59,178 bases of DNA, taken from contig SGZV01000005.1 in assembly GCA_004321805.1 (NCBI GenBank), forward strand, positions 1 through 59,178, read 5' to 3'. Shown piece after piece: positions 33,618 to 43,674 of the stretch. Source of the stretch: an alpha proteobacterium HIMB59. Its GTDB lineage: Bacteria; Pseudomonadota; Alphaproteobacteria; HIMB59. The stretch's first letter is position 1, and every line of letters begins with the position of its first letter. The notes under the pieces are model-generated. The model did no database searches and was not told the DNA's origin. It worked only from the letters and a program-made list of their open reading frames with translations. Both the position numbers and the translations under genes were made by a program.

Positions 33618-34652
33618 CTATTCCCAGATATCAAAAATATTTCTGGTTTTACCTGGAGTTAGTATGGATAAAGGATTAAATATAAATTCTGTTTCTGACC
33701 CATTCTTTTTTACTTTAAAGTCTGCTGCTAATAAACTTTCTTCAACATTTTTTCCAAATAATTCGCTTAGAAATGGAACATCTTTAAAATTTTGTTCAAA
33801 TAAATATAAAGGACCATAAGTACCATTTACATTAGCAGTTTTATTAATAGGTATAGCCTCTCCTTTAAATGAAAATGCAACGGTTCCACCAAGCATTATC
33901 GCGTGATCAAAATTAAATACATTACCTCTTTTGGTGATTGGAACCTCAAGGTAATTAAATTCATCTTGATTGTTTTGAAGTAATGAAAAGACATCAAGTA
34001 ACCTAGAAGTTGCAATTAAATCATAATATTTTGCATCTTTGCTTATGCTAAAATCCTTTACTTTAATTGTTAAATCATAATCATCAAATCTTCTAAAATT
34101 TCCTTTTCCAATTAAAGCCCCTCCAATTATATCTTTAGAAATTTTTTGAGCATAAAAGAACTGGCCTGCATTTTTTGCAAACATATACATTTGTTTATCA
34201 CCATCTTGTGGCAAAATAGAAAATTCAAACTCTTTATTACTGTCATAAAAAATCATTGATTCAAAGCCATCTTCATAAACAAAATTTAATTTATTTGATT
34301 TTAATGAATAATTATTAGATATAATCAATTCACCTATTTCCCATGTGAAATTAATCTTTTTATTTAGATTATTATTTTTTTGAGGCTTTGGAAAAAATTT
34401 CTTAAAATCAGAAAATTCAATTTCATTAGTTGAAATTGTAATATCTATTTCATTATCTAAATATTTGATTACTCCGTAATTTCTTTGATTATTATAAAAA
34501 TAACTAAATTTTATTTCATTAATTTGGCCATCATTAAAATCTAAAAAAAATTCTTGATTATTTAACTTATAAGAAAAATCATATGAATATAATTTCATAG
34601 GTAGTAAAAGAGAAAATACCAGTAAAGCGACTATGTACTTAAATTTCAGCAT
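33618..34652 (-). CDS. AsmA/DUF3971-like periplasmic protein
   Basis: 344 residues with an N-terminal signal or anchor segment (about 6-23) and a beta-rich body. The C-terminus shows features of the AsmA-like/DUF3971 region: NGTYGPLYLFEQNFKDVPFL, then FIFNPLSILTPGKTRNIF (compare NPLSxLTPGxLRxIF). This group is tied to phospholipid transport or outer-membrane biogenesis. It is much shorter than full-length relatives, so probably a reduced form. Overlaps prfB by 14 bases. Confidence 0.65.
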   Translation of the reverse strand: MLKFKYIVALLVFSLLLPMKLYSYDFSYKLNNQEFFLDFNDGQINEIKFSYFYNNQRNYGVIKYLDNEIDITISTNEIEFSDFKKFFPKPQKNNNLNKKINFTWEIGELIISNNYSLKSNKLNFVYEDGFESMIFYDSNKEFEFSILPQDGDKQMYMFAKNAGQFFYAQKISKDIIGGALIGKGNFRRFDDYDLTIKVKDFSISKDAKYYDLIATSRLLDVFSLLQNNQDEFNYLEVPITKRGNVFNFDHAIMLGGTVAFSFKGEAIPINKTANVNGTYGPLYLFEQNFKDVPFLSELFGKNVEESLLAADFKVKKNGSETEFIFNPLSILTPGKTRNIFDIWE

Positions 34653-35737
34653 CTATTAATCCAGATTCTAAAAATTCAAAAATATTACCATCTAAAACAG
34701 ACTCGGTATTAGATGTTTGATAATTCGTTCTTAAATCTTTGATCATTTTATAAGGATGTAAAACATAGGAACGGATTTGATGCCCCCATCCTATTTCTTT
34801 TTTATTACTTTCATTTTTTTTCTTTTCTTCATTTTGTTTTTCAATTTCTATTTCATAAATTCTTGATTTAAGCATCTTCATTGCAGTATCTTTATTTCGG
34901 TGCTGAGATCTTTCACTTTGACTTTGAACAACTACATTATATTTGAGGTGTGTAATACGAACTGCACTATCTGTAGTATTTATATGCTGTCCTCCTGCGC
35001 CTGATGCTCTGTATGTATCTATTCTTATATCTTTTGGATTAATTTCTACATCGATATTTTCATCTATTTCAGGGTAAACCCATACACTTGAAAAACTTGT
35101 GTGTCTTCTTTTGTTTGAATCAAAAGGAGATATTCTTACGAGCCTATGTATGCCAGATTCTTTTTTTAGATATCCATATGGTTTATATCCACTTAGTAAC
35201 AAAGTAGCATTCTTAATACCTGCCTCTTCTCCTTTCTGATAATCAATAAGGGAGAATTTATAATCATATTTTTCAGCAAATCTTTGATACATCCTAAGTA
35301 ACATATCAGCCCAATCCTGACTTTCTGTACCCCCTGCTCCAGCGTGTATCTCAATAAAGCAGTTGTTATCATCTGTTTTTCCATTTAATAAAGACTGAAT
35401 TTTTAATTTATTTAAACTTTTTTCGAGTAATTTTAAGTTTTCAATCAATTCATTTTTTTCTAGTTCGTTAAATGAGTCGAAAATGTCTACAAAATCATGA
35501 TACTCACCGTACGATTTATCTAAATTATCGTATTCGTTTATATTTGAACTAAGAGCTTTGAGTTTTACTTGAGATTGGTTAATGAGAGAAATGTTATTCC
35601 AATTATCTTGATTAGAAATCAATGAATTAAGTTCTTCAATTTTTTCCTTACTATTATCGTAGTCAAAGACCCCTCCTTGTGATTTCTAAAAGGGCTTTAA
35701 TATCTTTCAAGAGATTAATTAATTCAAATTTATCCAT
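34639..35737 (-). CDS. prfB: Peptide chain release factor 2, expressed by programmed +1 frameshift
   Basis: Terminates at UGA/UAA. The first 24 codons start at ATG 35737 and run into CTT TGA C at 35668-35662; a +1 shift there continues as DYDNSKEKIEELNS and into the main frame, giving 365 residues, the E. coli length. An internal Shine-Dalgarno AGGAGGGG (35677-35670) sits just upstream, as in the classic autoregulatory site. The body has the SPF recognition tripeptide (RISPFDSNKRRHTSF) and the catalytic GGQ (RASGAGGQHIN). The start overlaps the PBP1a stop (TAATG). Confidence 0.96.
35662..35677 (-). promoter_or_regulatory. prfB programmed frameshift site
   Basis: Reading leftward: AGGAGGGG, T, CTT TGA C. 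The in-frame UGA after 24 codons, slippery CUU and close upstream Shine-Dalgarno match the conserved release-factor-2 autoregulation element: when RF2 is scarce the ribosome shifts +1 and makes more. Confidence 0.95.
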
Positions 35738-38037
35738 TAATTTATACCGCCAATATTGGATACTTTATTAAGATTATCTAAAGTTTCAAGTTGATCTTTT
35801 GTAAAATATTCTATTATCGAGTCATTATTTGACAAAAATAAACCTGTGTCAGGGTCTATCTTTTTTAATATCAAATTATCTGGAATAAAAAACTCTTCTT
35901 TCTCAGAAACTTCATAGTCTTTAAGATAATCAATGATTAGTGATTTAAAAACAGGAAGAGCAACAGAAGAGCCAGTTTCCTTATAGCCTATTTTTTTGGG
36001 GTTATCATAACCAACATATACTCCAACTATAAATTTAGGTGTTAGGCCAAAAAACCAAAGATCTTTACTGTCATTTGTGGTTCCTGTTTTTCCAGCTAAA
36101 GGGTAATCAATAGAATTTAATGATTTTCCTGTTCCCCTTTTAACAGCGCCTTCTAGTATATTAAGTAATTGATAAGAAGTTTGTGCTGAAATAACCTCGG
36201 TTTGGTTATTGTCTATTTTTGGTTTTCTGTAGGATCTATCATCTATTGTAAAGTCACAGTACTCACACTTGAAGTATTTTTGTTCTGATATTAGTTCTCC
36301 TTTATCTGAAACTACTTTTTTAATTATATTTGGTTCTACGATATAGCCACCATTTAAAAATATTGAATAAGATTTTGTAATATCTAAAAGATTATTTTCT
36401 ATAGCACCAAGTAATAATGAATAAACATCATTATTTTGATTATCATTGTATAATCTTATTTGGTCAAAGAAGTTATTAACAGAATTTAGCCCAAGATCTA
36501 AACCTATCTTCAAAGTTACTAAATTGTTTGAATTTTCTAAAGCTTTTCTAAAAGTCATTTCACCATAAGACTTATCAGAATAATTTTTTGGTATCCAAAT
36601 TGGTAAATTTGGACCCTGTTCAAGGAGTATATTAGAGTCTAAGATAATAGAATTAGGAAGATAGCTTCTATTTTCAATAGCCTGTGCATATATAAATGGC
36701 TTGATAGAAGAACCTGGCTGTCTAGAAGCTTGATACGTTCTATTAAATTTACTTTCTTTGTAGTTAACACCCCCTACCATAGCTAAAATATTTCCATTAA
36801 AAGGGTCCATAACAACAACAGCACCATTTATTTCAACCGGCTGACATAATATAAAATCATCCTGAATGTTAGATACAAAAACATAATCATTGATATTCAA
36901 AAAATTACTAGGTTTATCTTTTTCAACACCAAATAAGTTTAATTCGTTTTTAACCAATATTTCAGTTTCATTTTCAATAAGTTTTAACTCAACATTATTT
37001 GAATTAATTTTTTGAACTTTAGCTATTTTCCAATTTTTTTGATACTCAGTATTTTGAATTGCTTCTAAGCTATTAAAACTACCACTCCATTTTTTATATT
37101 TTTTTTCAAACAAAAGTAAATTATCTAGTAAAGATTTTTCAGCAATTTTTTGAATATTTTGATTAATTGTTGATTGAATATAAAATGCATTATTAGCATC
37201 TTTTGTGGAATTATTTAAACTATTTAAAATAAAATCAGTTTTATAGTCGAGTTGATATTTTTTATTATTACGTTCAGAAACAATTATTTTTTCTTTAATT
37301 GCAATTTTGTAAGCATCATCTGAGATGAATCTATTTTCATTCATTTGCCTTAATACATAATTTCTTCTATCAAAAGCTCGCTCATAGTTTTTTTTTGGAT
37401 CATAATTATTTGGACCCTTTGGCAGAGCTGCTAAGTAAGCATATTCATGAATATCAAGATCAAAAATAGATTTATTAAAATAGTTATTAGCTGCAGATGC
37501 TATTCCATAAGACCTTCTACCAAAATAAATTTCGTTTAGATATAATTCTAAAATAAATTCTTTGGAATATGAATTTTCAATTCTTATTGAAAGTATTAAT
37601 TCTTTAATTTTTCTAGAAATAGTTTGGTCATTATTGAGCAATATATTTTTAACTAACTGCTGAGTAATTGTAGACGCACCAACATAATTATTGTTTTTCT
37701 TAGAATAAATATTTCTGATATTTACAAAAAAAGCATTGGCTATTCCTTTGATATCAAAACCCTGATGTTCAAAGAAAGTTTTATCTTCTGCAGAAATTAT
37801 TGCATTAATCATTTCTTGAGGAATATCCTCATAGTTTAGGTAAAATCTGTCTCTTGCACCTACATGATATAAAAGATCATATTTTTCATCATAAATTTTA
37901 GTTATTTCATTTGGGAAATATTTAGATATATTTGAATCTGGTAATTCTTCTTGAATATTCCACAAAAAAATAATCAATGAAGAAATGCTCAGTATAAATA
38001 ATAAAAAAATGTATTTTAATAATTTAAAAAGTTTCAT
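35737..38037 (-). CDS. mrcA: Penicillin-binding protein 1A (bifunctional)
   Basis: Peptidoglycan glycosyltransferase and transpeptidase, 766 residues, with an N-terminal membrane anchor (about 8-26). The GT51 catalytic Glu is in SAEDKTFFEHQGFD (about residue 83) with GASTITQQLVKN. The transpeptidase shows SSIKPF (SxxK, about 441), SNN and KTGTTNDSKDLWF. Shares one base with the downstream prfB start. Divergent from the RNase E/G gene across 54 bases. Confidence 0.95.
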   Translation of the reverse strand: MKLFKLLKYIFLLFILSISSLIIFLWNIQEELPDSNISKYFPNEITKIYDEKYDLLYHVGARDRFYLNYEDIPQEMINAIISAEDKTFFEHQGFDIKGIANAFFVNIRNIYSKKNNNYVGASTITQQLVKNILLNNDQTISRKIKELILSIRIENSYSKEFILELYLNEIYFGRRSYGIASAANNYFNKSIFDLDIHEYAYLAALPKGPNNYDPKKNYERAFDRRNYVLRQMNENRFISDDAYKIAIKEKIIVSERNNKKYQLDYKTDFILNSLNNSTKDANNAFYIQSTINQNIQKIAEKSLLDNLLLFEKKYKKWSGSFNSLEAIQNTEYQKNWKIAKVQKINSNNVELKLIENETEILVKNELNLFGVEKDKPSNFLNINDYVFVSNIQDDFILCQPVEINGAVVVMDPFNGNILAMVGGVNYKESKFNRTYQASRQPGSSIKPFIYAQAIENRSYLPNSIILDSNILLEQGPNLPIWIPKNYSDKSYGEMTFRKALENSNNLVTLKIGLDLGLNSVNNFFDQIRLYNDNQNNDVYSLLLGAIENNLLDITKSYSIFLNGGYIVEPNIIKKVVSDKGELISEQKYFKCEYCDFTIDDRSYRKPKIDNNQTEVISAQTSYQLLNILEGAVKRGTGKSLNSIDYPLAGKTGTTNDSKDLWFFGLTPKFIVGVYVGYDNPKKIGYKETGSSVALPVFKSLIIDYLKDYEVSEKEEFFIPDNLILKKIDPDTGLFLSNNDSIIEYFTKDQLETLDNLNKVSNIGGIN

Positions 38038-38039
38038 AT

Positions 38040-38061
38040 CAGGTGATCATTATTTTACCTG
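38040..38061. promoter_or_regulatory. Inverted repeat in the PBP1a/RNase E divergent gap
   Basis: CAGGT (38040-38044) and ACCTG (38057-38061) flank 12 bases between the mrcA start and the RNase E/G start. It could be an operator or a hairpin in the RNase mRNA leader; five-base arms are short and may be chance. Confidence 0.3.
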
Positions 38062-38091
38062 TAATTTATCATATCAAAGGAATTTACACAC

Positions 38092-39756
38092 ATGTCAAAA
38101 AGAATTTTTATTGATGGAAGCATCAACTCCGAACTATGTATTATTGCAACAGACGGTCAAGAAATCAACTATTTCGACTATTCTGACGACTTAATAGCAA
38201 GTAAAAAAAACAATATATACCTTGGGATTGTCTCAAGGGTAGAGCCATCATTGCAAGCTGCTTTTATAGATTTTGGATCTGAAAAAAAAGCTTTTTTACC
38301 TTTTGATGAAATTCACCCAAGTTATTTCAAAATTCCCCATAATGAGAAATTAATCGAAACCAAAGATGATAAAAATAACGATGCAGAAGAAGAAAAACAA
38401 AATAGAAAGAATTTTTTATCATTTTATAGGAAATATAAGATTCAAGATGTTATCAAGAAAGATCAGGTTTTATTAATACAAATTGTTAAAGAAGAAAGAG
38501 GTACTAAAGGAGCAGCAATAACAACTTTTATTTCTCTACCTGGAAGGTACAGTGTCTTACTTCCAAATAATTCATCAAATGGAGGTGTTTCCAAAAAGAT
38601 ATCAAATCCCCTTGATAGAAAAAGACTAAAAAAATTACATGACGGATTTAATCTTCCAGATGGAATGTCAATTATTATTAGAACTAATGCTATATCTGCC
38701 GAAGATGAAGACATAATAGCAGATTTTAATTATTTAAGAAAATTATGGACTAAAATTAGAGAAGAGACTTTAAAATCAAAGGCCCCTAAGCTTATTTCAG
38801 AACTAGATACTCCAATTATTAAAGTTGCTAGAGACTTAAATCAAAGATCAGTTGATGAAATTATATTTTCAGATTTAAAAACAATGAAAGAATACAAAAA
38901 ACTAGAGAGTGAATTCAGTGTTAATAAAAATAAAAAGATAACGCATTATAAAGAAAAATTACCTTTATTTGAAAGTTTTGGAATTAAGAATCCAATAAAT
39001 TCACTTAGTGAAGAAAATATTTATATGAAATCAGGCGGTTATTTGGTTATAAACCCAACAGAAGCTCTGACAAGTATTGATATCAATTCAGGGAGATCAA
39101 CATCTGAAAAAAATATAGAAATCACTGCATTAAATACAAACTTAGAAGCTTGTGAGGAAATATTTAAACAAGTTCAATTAAGAAATATAGCAGGCTTAAT
39201 AGTAATTGACTTTATTGATATGAGCATCAATGGAAATAACAATAAAGTTGAAAGGAAAATAAAAGAATTATTTTATAAAGATAGAGCCAGAGTTCAACTT
39301 ACAAAGATTTCTCAATTTGGATTAATGGAGATATCAAGACAAAGAATAGGCCAAAGTGTTTATGAAACATTTTATAAAAAATGTGAATGTTGTAATGGAA
39401 ATGGACTTAGAAAAACAAAATCAATTATATTTCATAATATTATATCACTTATAAAAAATCTTAATTCTTTAGATAAAACTGATGAATATGAAATTCAAAT
39501 AGATAAAATATTTTTTCAAGAAAATAAGGTGGAACTTATTAAAAGGGTAAAGGCATTAAAATTAAAATTTGATGTAAAATTTATTGAACTAGAAGAAGGC
39601 TTAATACATAAAGTCTTTGAAATTGATAAAAAAGTTCTTGAACTAATTAATAGTAAATCTAAAGAAAATATTATTAAAAATAATATACCTGAGACTAACT
39701 CAGAAAAATCTTATAGAAGAAAAATTAAGAAGAAATCTATTGAAGAAGTTACTTAG
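38092..39756 (+). CDS. Ribonuclease E/G family endoribonuclease
   Basis: 554 residues: an S1 RNA-binding domain (about 38-140), catalytic Asp residues in TSIDINSGRS (about 329) and VIDFIDMS (about 372), and a Zn-link CECCNGNG (about 430). The long C-terminal scaffold of typical RNase E is missing, leaving only a basic tail, so degradosome assembly is reduced. The N-terminus MSKRIFIDGSINSELCIIA and EPSLQAAFIDFG fit the family. Its 3' end overlaps the M48 gene by 17 bases. Confidence 0.92.
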   Translation: MSKRIFIDGSINSELCIIATDGQEINYFDYSDDLIASKKNNIYLGIVSRVEPSLQAAFIDFGSEKKAFLPFDEIHPSYFKIPHNEKLIETKDDKNNDAEEEKQNRKNFLSFYRKYKIQDVIKKDQVLLIQIVKEERGTKGAAITTFISLPGRYSVLLPNNSSNGGVSKKISNPLDRKRLKKLHDGFNLPDGMSIIIRTNAISAEDEDIIADFNYLRKLWTKIREETLKSKAPKLISELDTPIIKVARDLNQRSVDEIIFSDLKTMKEYKKLESEFSVNKNKKITHYKEKLPLFESFGIKNPINSLSEENIYMKSGGYLVINPTEALTSIDINSGRSTSEKNIEITALNTNLEACEEIFKQVQLRNIAGLIVIDFIDMSINGNNNKVERKIKELFYKDRARVQLTKISQFGLMEISRQRIGQSVYETFYKKCECCNGNGLRKTKSIIFHNIISLIKNLNSLDKTDEYEIQIDKIFFQENKVELIKRVKALKLKFDVKFIELEEGLIHKVFEIDKKVLELINSKSKENIIKNNIPETNSEKSYRRKIKKKSIEEVT

Positions 39757-40876
39757 TTTATTTTTATTATTTGTATCATTACCTTCATATGCATACGAAA
39801 TAATAAGAGATCCTATATTTGAGAATTATTTTAATTCATTTAAAGAAACAAATGAAGATCTCAATACAGTTTTATTAGTGGATAGCAATGAACCAAATGC
39901 TTTTGTATTTGGAAGTAAGATTTATTTCACTACTGAATTAATAAAGTTGATAGAAGATGAAGATGCTTTGAAGTCGATTTATTATCATGAATTAGGACAC
40001 ATAAAAAAAAAACATTTCGAAACAAGAAAAATTAAAAGTGAAAACAATAAAGGTAAGAAAACTCTTAATAATATATTTTCAATTGGATTGGGTATTTTAA
40101 TGCAAAATGCTGATTTAGTGATCGCTTCCATGTTAACGTTAGATAAAAATTTAGTTAATGATCTATCAAGACACTCCATTCGAGATGAAATACAAGCAGA
40201 TGACTTTATGTTAAATAAAATTGAAAAAAATAATTTAAACACAAATGGCTTAATCAATTTTTTTAAAACTTTACCAGATCAAAAAAATCATTATTTTCAA
40301 AGCCATCCAAGGGCATCTGAAAGAATTAATCTATTAAGGAAATTTTCCAACAATAATAAAAACAAAAACTCTATTACTTTTGAATGGATAAAAGCAAAAT
40401 ACTCAATGAATTCAGAAATTGAAGAATTCAATAAGTTCTTTTTAGATTTAGAAATGGGAATAAATAGTGAATATGAACTATCTAATATGATTGAGGAGCC
40501 AGTAATTAAGTATGAATTATATAAAAAAGGTTTTTTAGTAGATCAAATTGATGAAATTTTTTTAAATTTAATAGAAATTAATAACAGCAGTTATTTAAAA
40601 CTAGAATTTTTAAATGTCATTCTAGACTATAATTTAAATAAATATTATCCCACTATAGAAAAACAAAAACATAACAAAATATTACAAAAAGAATATTTTT
40701 ATTTCTTCTTGATTGGGAAATATTACAATTTAATTGATAAGGTTGATTTGGCTAATTTTTATTTTTGTCAGTTTTATCAACTATCTAGATCTGTAGATAA
40801 ATCTAATTATTATTGTAAAAATTATGATATAACAGCTGTTCCAGAAATAGATAGTTCGTATGCCCTATTTAAATAG
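39740..40876 (+). CDS. M48 family metalloprotease (BepA-like), exported
   Basis: 378 residues with a signal peptide (MKKLLSLFLLFVSLPSYA). Zinc motif HELGH (HExxH, about residue 83-87 region) in SIYYHELGHIKKKHF and third ligand in RDEIQADDF; a SHPRASERI segment is typical of BepA/YfgC-like proteases that oversee outer-membrane protein assembly. The C-terminal part lacks an obvious full TPR. TTG start at 39740 inside the RNase E/G gene. Confidence 0.85.
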   Translation: MKKLLSLFLLFVSLPSYAYEIIRDPIFENYFNSFKETNEDLNTVLLVDSNEPNAFVFGSKIYFTTELIKLIEDEDALKSIYYHELGHIKKKHFETRKIKSENNKGKKTLNNIFSIGLGILMQNADLVIASMLTLDKNLVNDLSRHSIRDEIQADDFMLNKIEKNNLNTNGLINFFKTLPDQKNHYFQSHPRASERINLLRKFSNNNKNKNSITFEWIKAKYSMNSEIEEFNKFFLDLEMGINSEYELSNMIEEPVIKYELYKKGFLVDQIDEIFLNLIEINNSSYLKLEFLNVILDYNLNKYYPTIEKQKHNKILQKEYFYFFLIGKYYNLIDKVDLANFYFCQFYQLSRSVDKSNYYCKNYDITAVPEIDSSYALFK

Positions 40877-41849
40877 AGATCAAATTATAGAATTAATTAA
40901 CAAAAAAAATATTGTAAGCAGCGAAATCATTAATTCCCTTCAATTACAACCTGCATCTCTTGATTTAACTCTTTCAAGCAAGTGCTATCGCATTAAAGCT
41001 TCATTTATTCCAAATGAAAGGTCAATTTCAAATATAATTTCAGAGCTGTTGTTAGCTAAGATTGACCTAAAAGATGAATTTCTGTTAGAGAAAAATTGTA
41101 TTTATTTATGTGAACTTAATGAAAAGTTAAGATTGCCTAAGAATATCAAAGGAAAAGCTAATCCAAAAAGTACAACAGGTCGATTGGATATATTTACAAG
41201 AATTATAACTGAACATGGGACCGAATATGATTTTATTAATTACAATTATAAAGGTAAACTTTTTTTAGAGATAATTCCACAATCTTTTAGTATTAAAATA
41301 AAAAAGAATACCTCTCTTAATCAGATTAGATTTTATGAAAAATCTGATTGTGATATTCAAAAGAAAGAACAAAAAATATCAGTTCATATCAAAAAGGGAA
41401 CTGTTTCAGCGTACAAAGCGAAAAAAATAACATCTTCAATTAATATTAATAAAATTAATTATTACCATAAAGAAATGTACTGGGAGGAAATAATACCTAA
41501 AGAAGATTATTTCATAATTGAAAAAGATGAATTCTATATTCTAAGATCAAAAGAAAAAATTATTATACCAAATAATTCAGCAGCAGAATTAGAACCATTT
41601 AAAGATAGTTTTGGTAATTTTAGAGTTCATTATGCTGGTTTTTTTGATCCAGGATTTGGAGCGAAAAATGGTATTCCGGCGGTTTTAGAACTTAGGGCTT
41701 ATGATACACCATTTATTATAAGGGACGGTCAGCTTGTAGGACAATTAAATTATTATAAGATTGATGAGATAAAGAATTACTATTACGGTAAAAAAATAAA
41801 GTCAAATTATCATAATCAATCTTTAAAACTCGCAAAACAGTTTAAATAA
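40860..41849 (+). CDS. dcd: dCTP deaminase (alphaproteobacterial DCD type)
   Basis: Deaminates dCTP to dUTP on the way to dTTP. 329 residues of the long two-lobed DCD form used by alphaproteobacteria. Motifs include LQLQPASLDLTLSSK, KGKANPKSTTGRLDIFTRI (with Arg/Ser active-site residues) and HYAGFFDPGFG. Some linker regions are shorter than in longer homologues. Overlaps the M48 gene by 17 bases. Confidence 0.9.
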   Translation: MPYLNRDQIIELINKKNIVSSEIINSLQLQPASLDLTLSSKCYRIKASFIPNERSISNIISELLLAKIDLKDEFLLEKNCIYLCELNEKLRLPKNIKGKANPKSTTGRLDIFTRIITEHGTEYDFINYNYKGKLFLEIIPQSFSIKIKKNTSLNQIRFYEKSDCDIQKKEQKISVHIKKGTVSAYKAKKITSSININKINYYHKEMYWEEIIPKEDYFIIEKDEFYILRSKEKIIIPNNSAAELEPFKDSFGNFRVHYAGFFDPGFGAKNGIPAVLELRAYDTPFIIRDGQLVGQLNYYKIDEIKNYYYGKKIKSNYHNQSLKLAKQFK

Positions 41850-41855
41850 ATTGAT

Positions 41856-41861
41856 TATAAT
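41856..41861 (+). promoter_or_regulatory. Possible -10 box upstream of accB
   Basis: TATAAT at 41856-41861 preceded by TG two bases upstream, 38 bases before the accB ATG. No good -35 is at the right distance; a TTGACA at 41872 is too close to the ATG to serve. Weak evidence. Confidence 0.25.
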
Positions 41862-41898
41862 TGTTTAATTTTTGACACGTTGAGGTATATTTCACCAG

Positions 41899-42330
41899 AT
41901 GATTGATAAAAAAACTTCAAATCAAATTGACCTACTTATTAAAAAATTAAAGGATAATGAATTAGGATCAATAAAAGTTACTAATAAAACAGATAGCATT
42001 GAAATTACCAATGCAATATATTCTTCTTTACAAAATGTTCAACAATCAACTTCTAAATCAATAATTCAAAATTCACAATCAGAAGAGCCTTCAAATATTT
42101 TAAGTATTGATAGTCCTATGGTTGGCATCGTTTATATGACCCCAAAACCAAGCTCTCCACCCTTTGTAAAATCTGGTCAGAAAGTTAAAGAAGGAGATAC
42201 CATCTGTTTAATAGAGGCTATGAAGACATTTAATGAAATAAAATCAGATAAAGATGGAGTTATAAAATCTATTTTAGTTAAAAATGGTGAAGCTGTTGAG
42301 TTTGGTCAACCATTATTTGAAATTTCATAA
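41899..42330 (+). CDS. accB: Acetyl-CoA carboxylase biotin carboxyl carrier protein
   Basis: 143 residues: an N-terminal dimerisation part, a Ser/Gln-rich linker (about 42-68) and a biotinyl domain with Lys109 in EAMKTFNEI (the usual form is EAMKM; Thr here replaces the Met). First committed step of fatty acid synthesis. Directly followed by accC with no gap. Confidence 0.95.
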   Translation: MIDKKTSNQIDLLIKKLKDNELGSIKVTNKTDSIEITNAIYSSLQNVQQSTSKSIIQNSQSEEPSNILSIDSPMVGIVYMTPKPSSPPFVKSGQKVKEGDTICLIEAMKTFNEIKSDKDGVIKSILVKNGEAVEFGQPLFEIS

Positions 42331-43674
42331 TTGTTTAAAAAAATATTAATAGCAAATCGAGGTGAAATAGCTGTTCGTATAATTAGAGCTTGCAAGGAAC
42401 TTGGAATACAATCTGTAGCAATACACTCCGACGTAGATACAGACGCAATGCATGTTAAATTAGCAGATGAAAGTGTTTGTGTTGGGGGCGCCCTTCCCAA
42501 TCTAAGCTACTTAAATATTCCAAATATTATGAGCGCAATAAATATCACAGGTGCAGATGCTGTTCATCCAGGATATGGTTTTTTAAGTGAAAATGATAAA
42601 TTTGCAGAAATACTTGGTAAACATGAAGTGAAGTTTATAGGTCCTTCTTCAAAGTCCATTTTAGCTTTAGGAAATAAAAGTAACGCACTTAAAATTGCCG
42701 ATGAATATAATCTTCCCATTCTAGGAAATAAAGATGCTAAAAATATTAATGATACAAATGAGGCTTTGAAAATTGCTAATGAAATAGGAATGCCAATTGT
42801 GATTAAAGCTGCATACGGAGGTGGGGGCAAAGGAATGAGAGTTTTTAATAAAGAAAGTGAAATAAATCAATACTTTTCTCAATTAAAAACTGAAGCAAAA
42901 AACTATTTTGGAGATGACACTATGTATGCTGAAAAGTTTTTAACAAATGCAAAACACATAGAATTCCAAGTAATATCAGATCCTAAAAATAAGTATGCAA
43001 AGATTATTGGCCAAAGGGATTGCTCTATTCAAAGAAAAAATCAAAAGATCATAGAAGAACTACCCTCTGAATTTGTAAAAATAAAAGATTTAGATAAAAT
43101 TGAAAAAAATATTGAAGAATTATTAATTTCCAATAAATATGAAGGCCTTGGGACTCTTGAATTTTTATATCAAGACAATCAGGTTTATTTTATAGAAATG
43201 AATACTAGGCTCCAAGTAGAACACCCTGTAACAGAAGAAGCCTATGATTTAGATCTTGTTAAAAATCAAATTATGGTAGCAGCAGGATACAAAACAAACT
43301 TAGACAAGTTAGTATCAAATAGTCATACTATTGAATGTAGAATTAATGCTGAAAATGCAAAAGATTTTTCTCCAAGCCCTGGCACAGTTAAATTCATAAA
43401 TTTGCCTGGTGGCCGTGGTGTAAGAGTAGATACAGCACTTTATTCTAATTATAAAGTAAATCCTCATTATGATAGTCTTATTTTAAAGTTAATTTCGAAA
43501 GGCAAAGATAGAAATGAAGCTATTGCTATTATGGAAAGAGCTTTAAATGAAATCATTATAGATGGTATTAATACAAATATTGAATTACATAAGTGGATAC
43601 TAAAACAACCAGCATTTGTAAAAGGTGAATACAATACAAATTGGTTAGAAAAAAATATATCTAAGTTTAATTAG
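42331..43674 (+). CDS. accC: Acetyl-CoA carboxylase biotin carboxylase subunit
   Basis: 447 residues. Features: KKILIANRGEIAVRIIRA N-terminus, ATP-grasp loop KAAYGGGGKGMRV, EMNTRLQVEHPVTE, and SPSPGTVKFINLPGG C-terminal domain. It begins at a TTG (42331) immediately after the accB TAA, which matches the family N-terminus, so TTG is credible. Tail overlaps the convergent DUF2155 gene by 8 bases. The aat gene often found after accC is absent. Confidence 0.96.
   Translation: MFKKILIANRGEIAVRIIRACKELGIQSVAIHSDVDTDAMHVKLADESVCVGGALPNLSYLNIPNIMSAINITGADAVHPGYGFLSENDKFAEILGKHEVKFIGPSSKSILALGNKSNALKIADEYNLPILGNKDAKNINDTNEALKIANEIGMPIVIKAAYGGGGKGMRVFNKESEINQYFSQLKTEAKNYFGDDTMYAEKFLTNAKHIEFQVISDPKNKYAKIIGQRDCSIQRKNQKIIEELPSEFVKIKDLDKIEKNIEELLISNKYEGLGTLEFLYQDNQVYFIEMNTRLQVEHPVTEEAYDLDLVKNQIMVAAGYKTNLDKLVSNSHTIECRINAENAKDFSPSPGTVKFINLPGGRGVRVDTALYSNYKVNPHYDSLILKLISKGKDRNEAIAIMERALNEIIIDGINTNIELHKWILKQPAFVKGEYNTNWLEKNISKFN

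Noticed and set aside
35193-35384. 63-codon ORF inside prfB
   Set aside because: Same strand, other frame, low complexity; prfB is certain.
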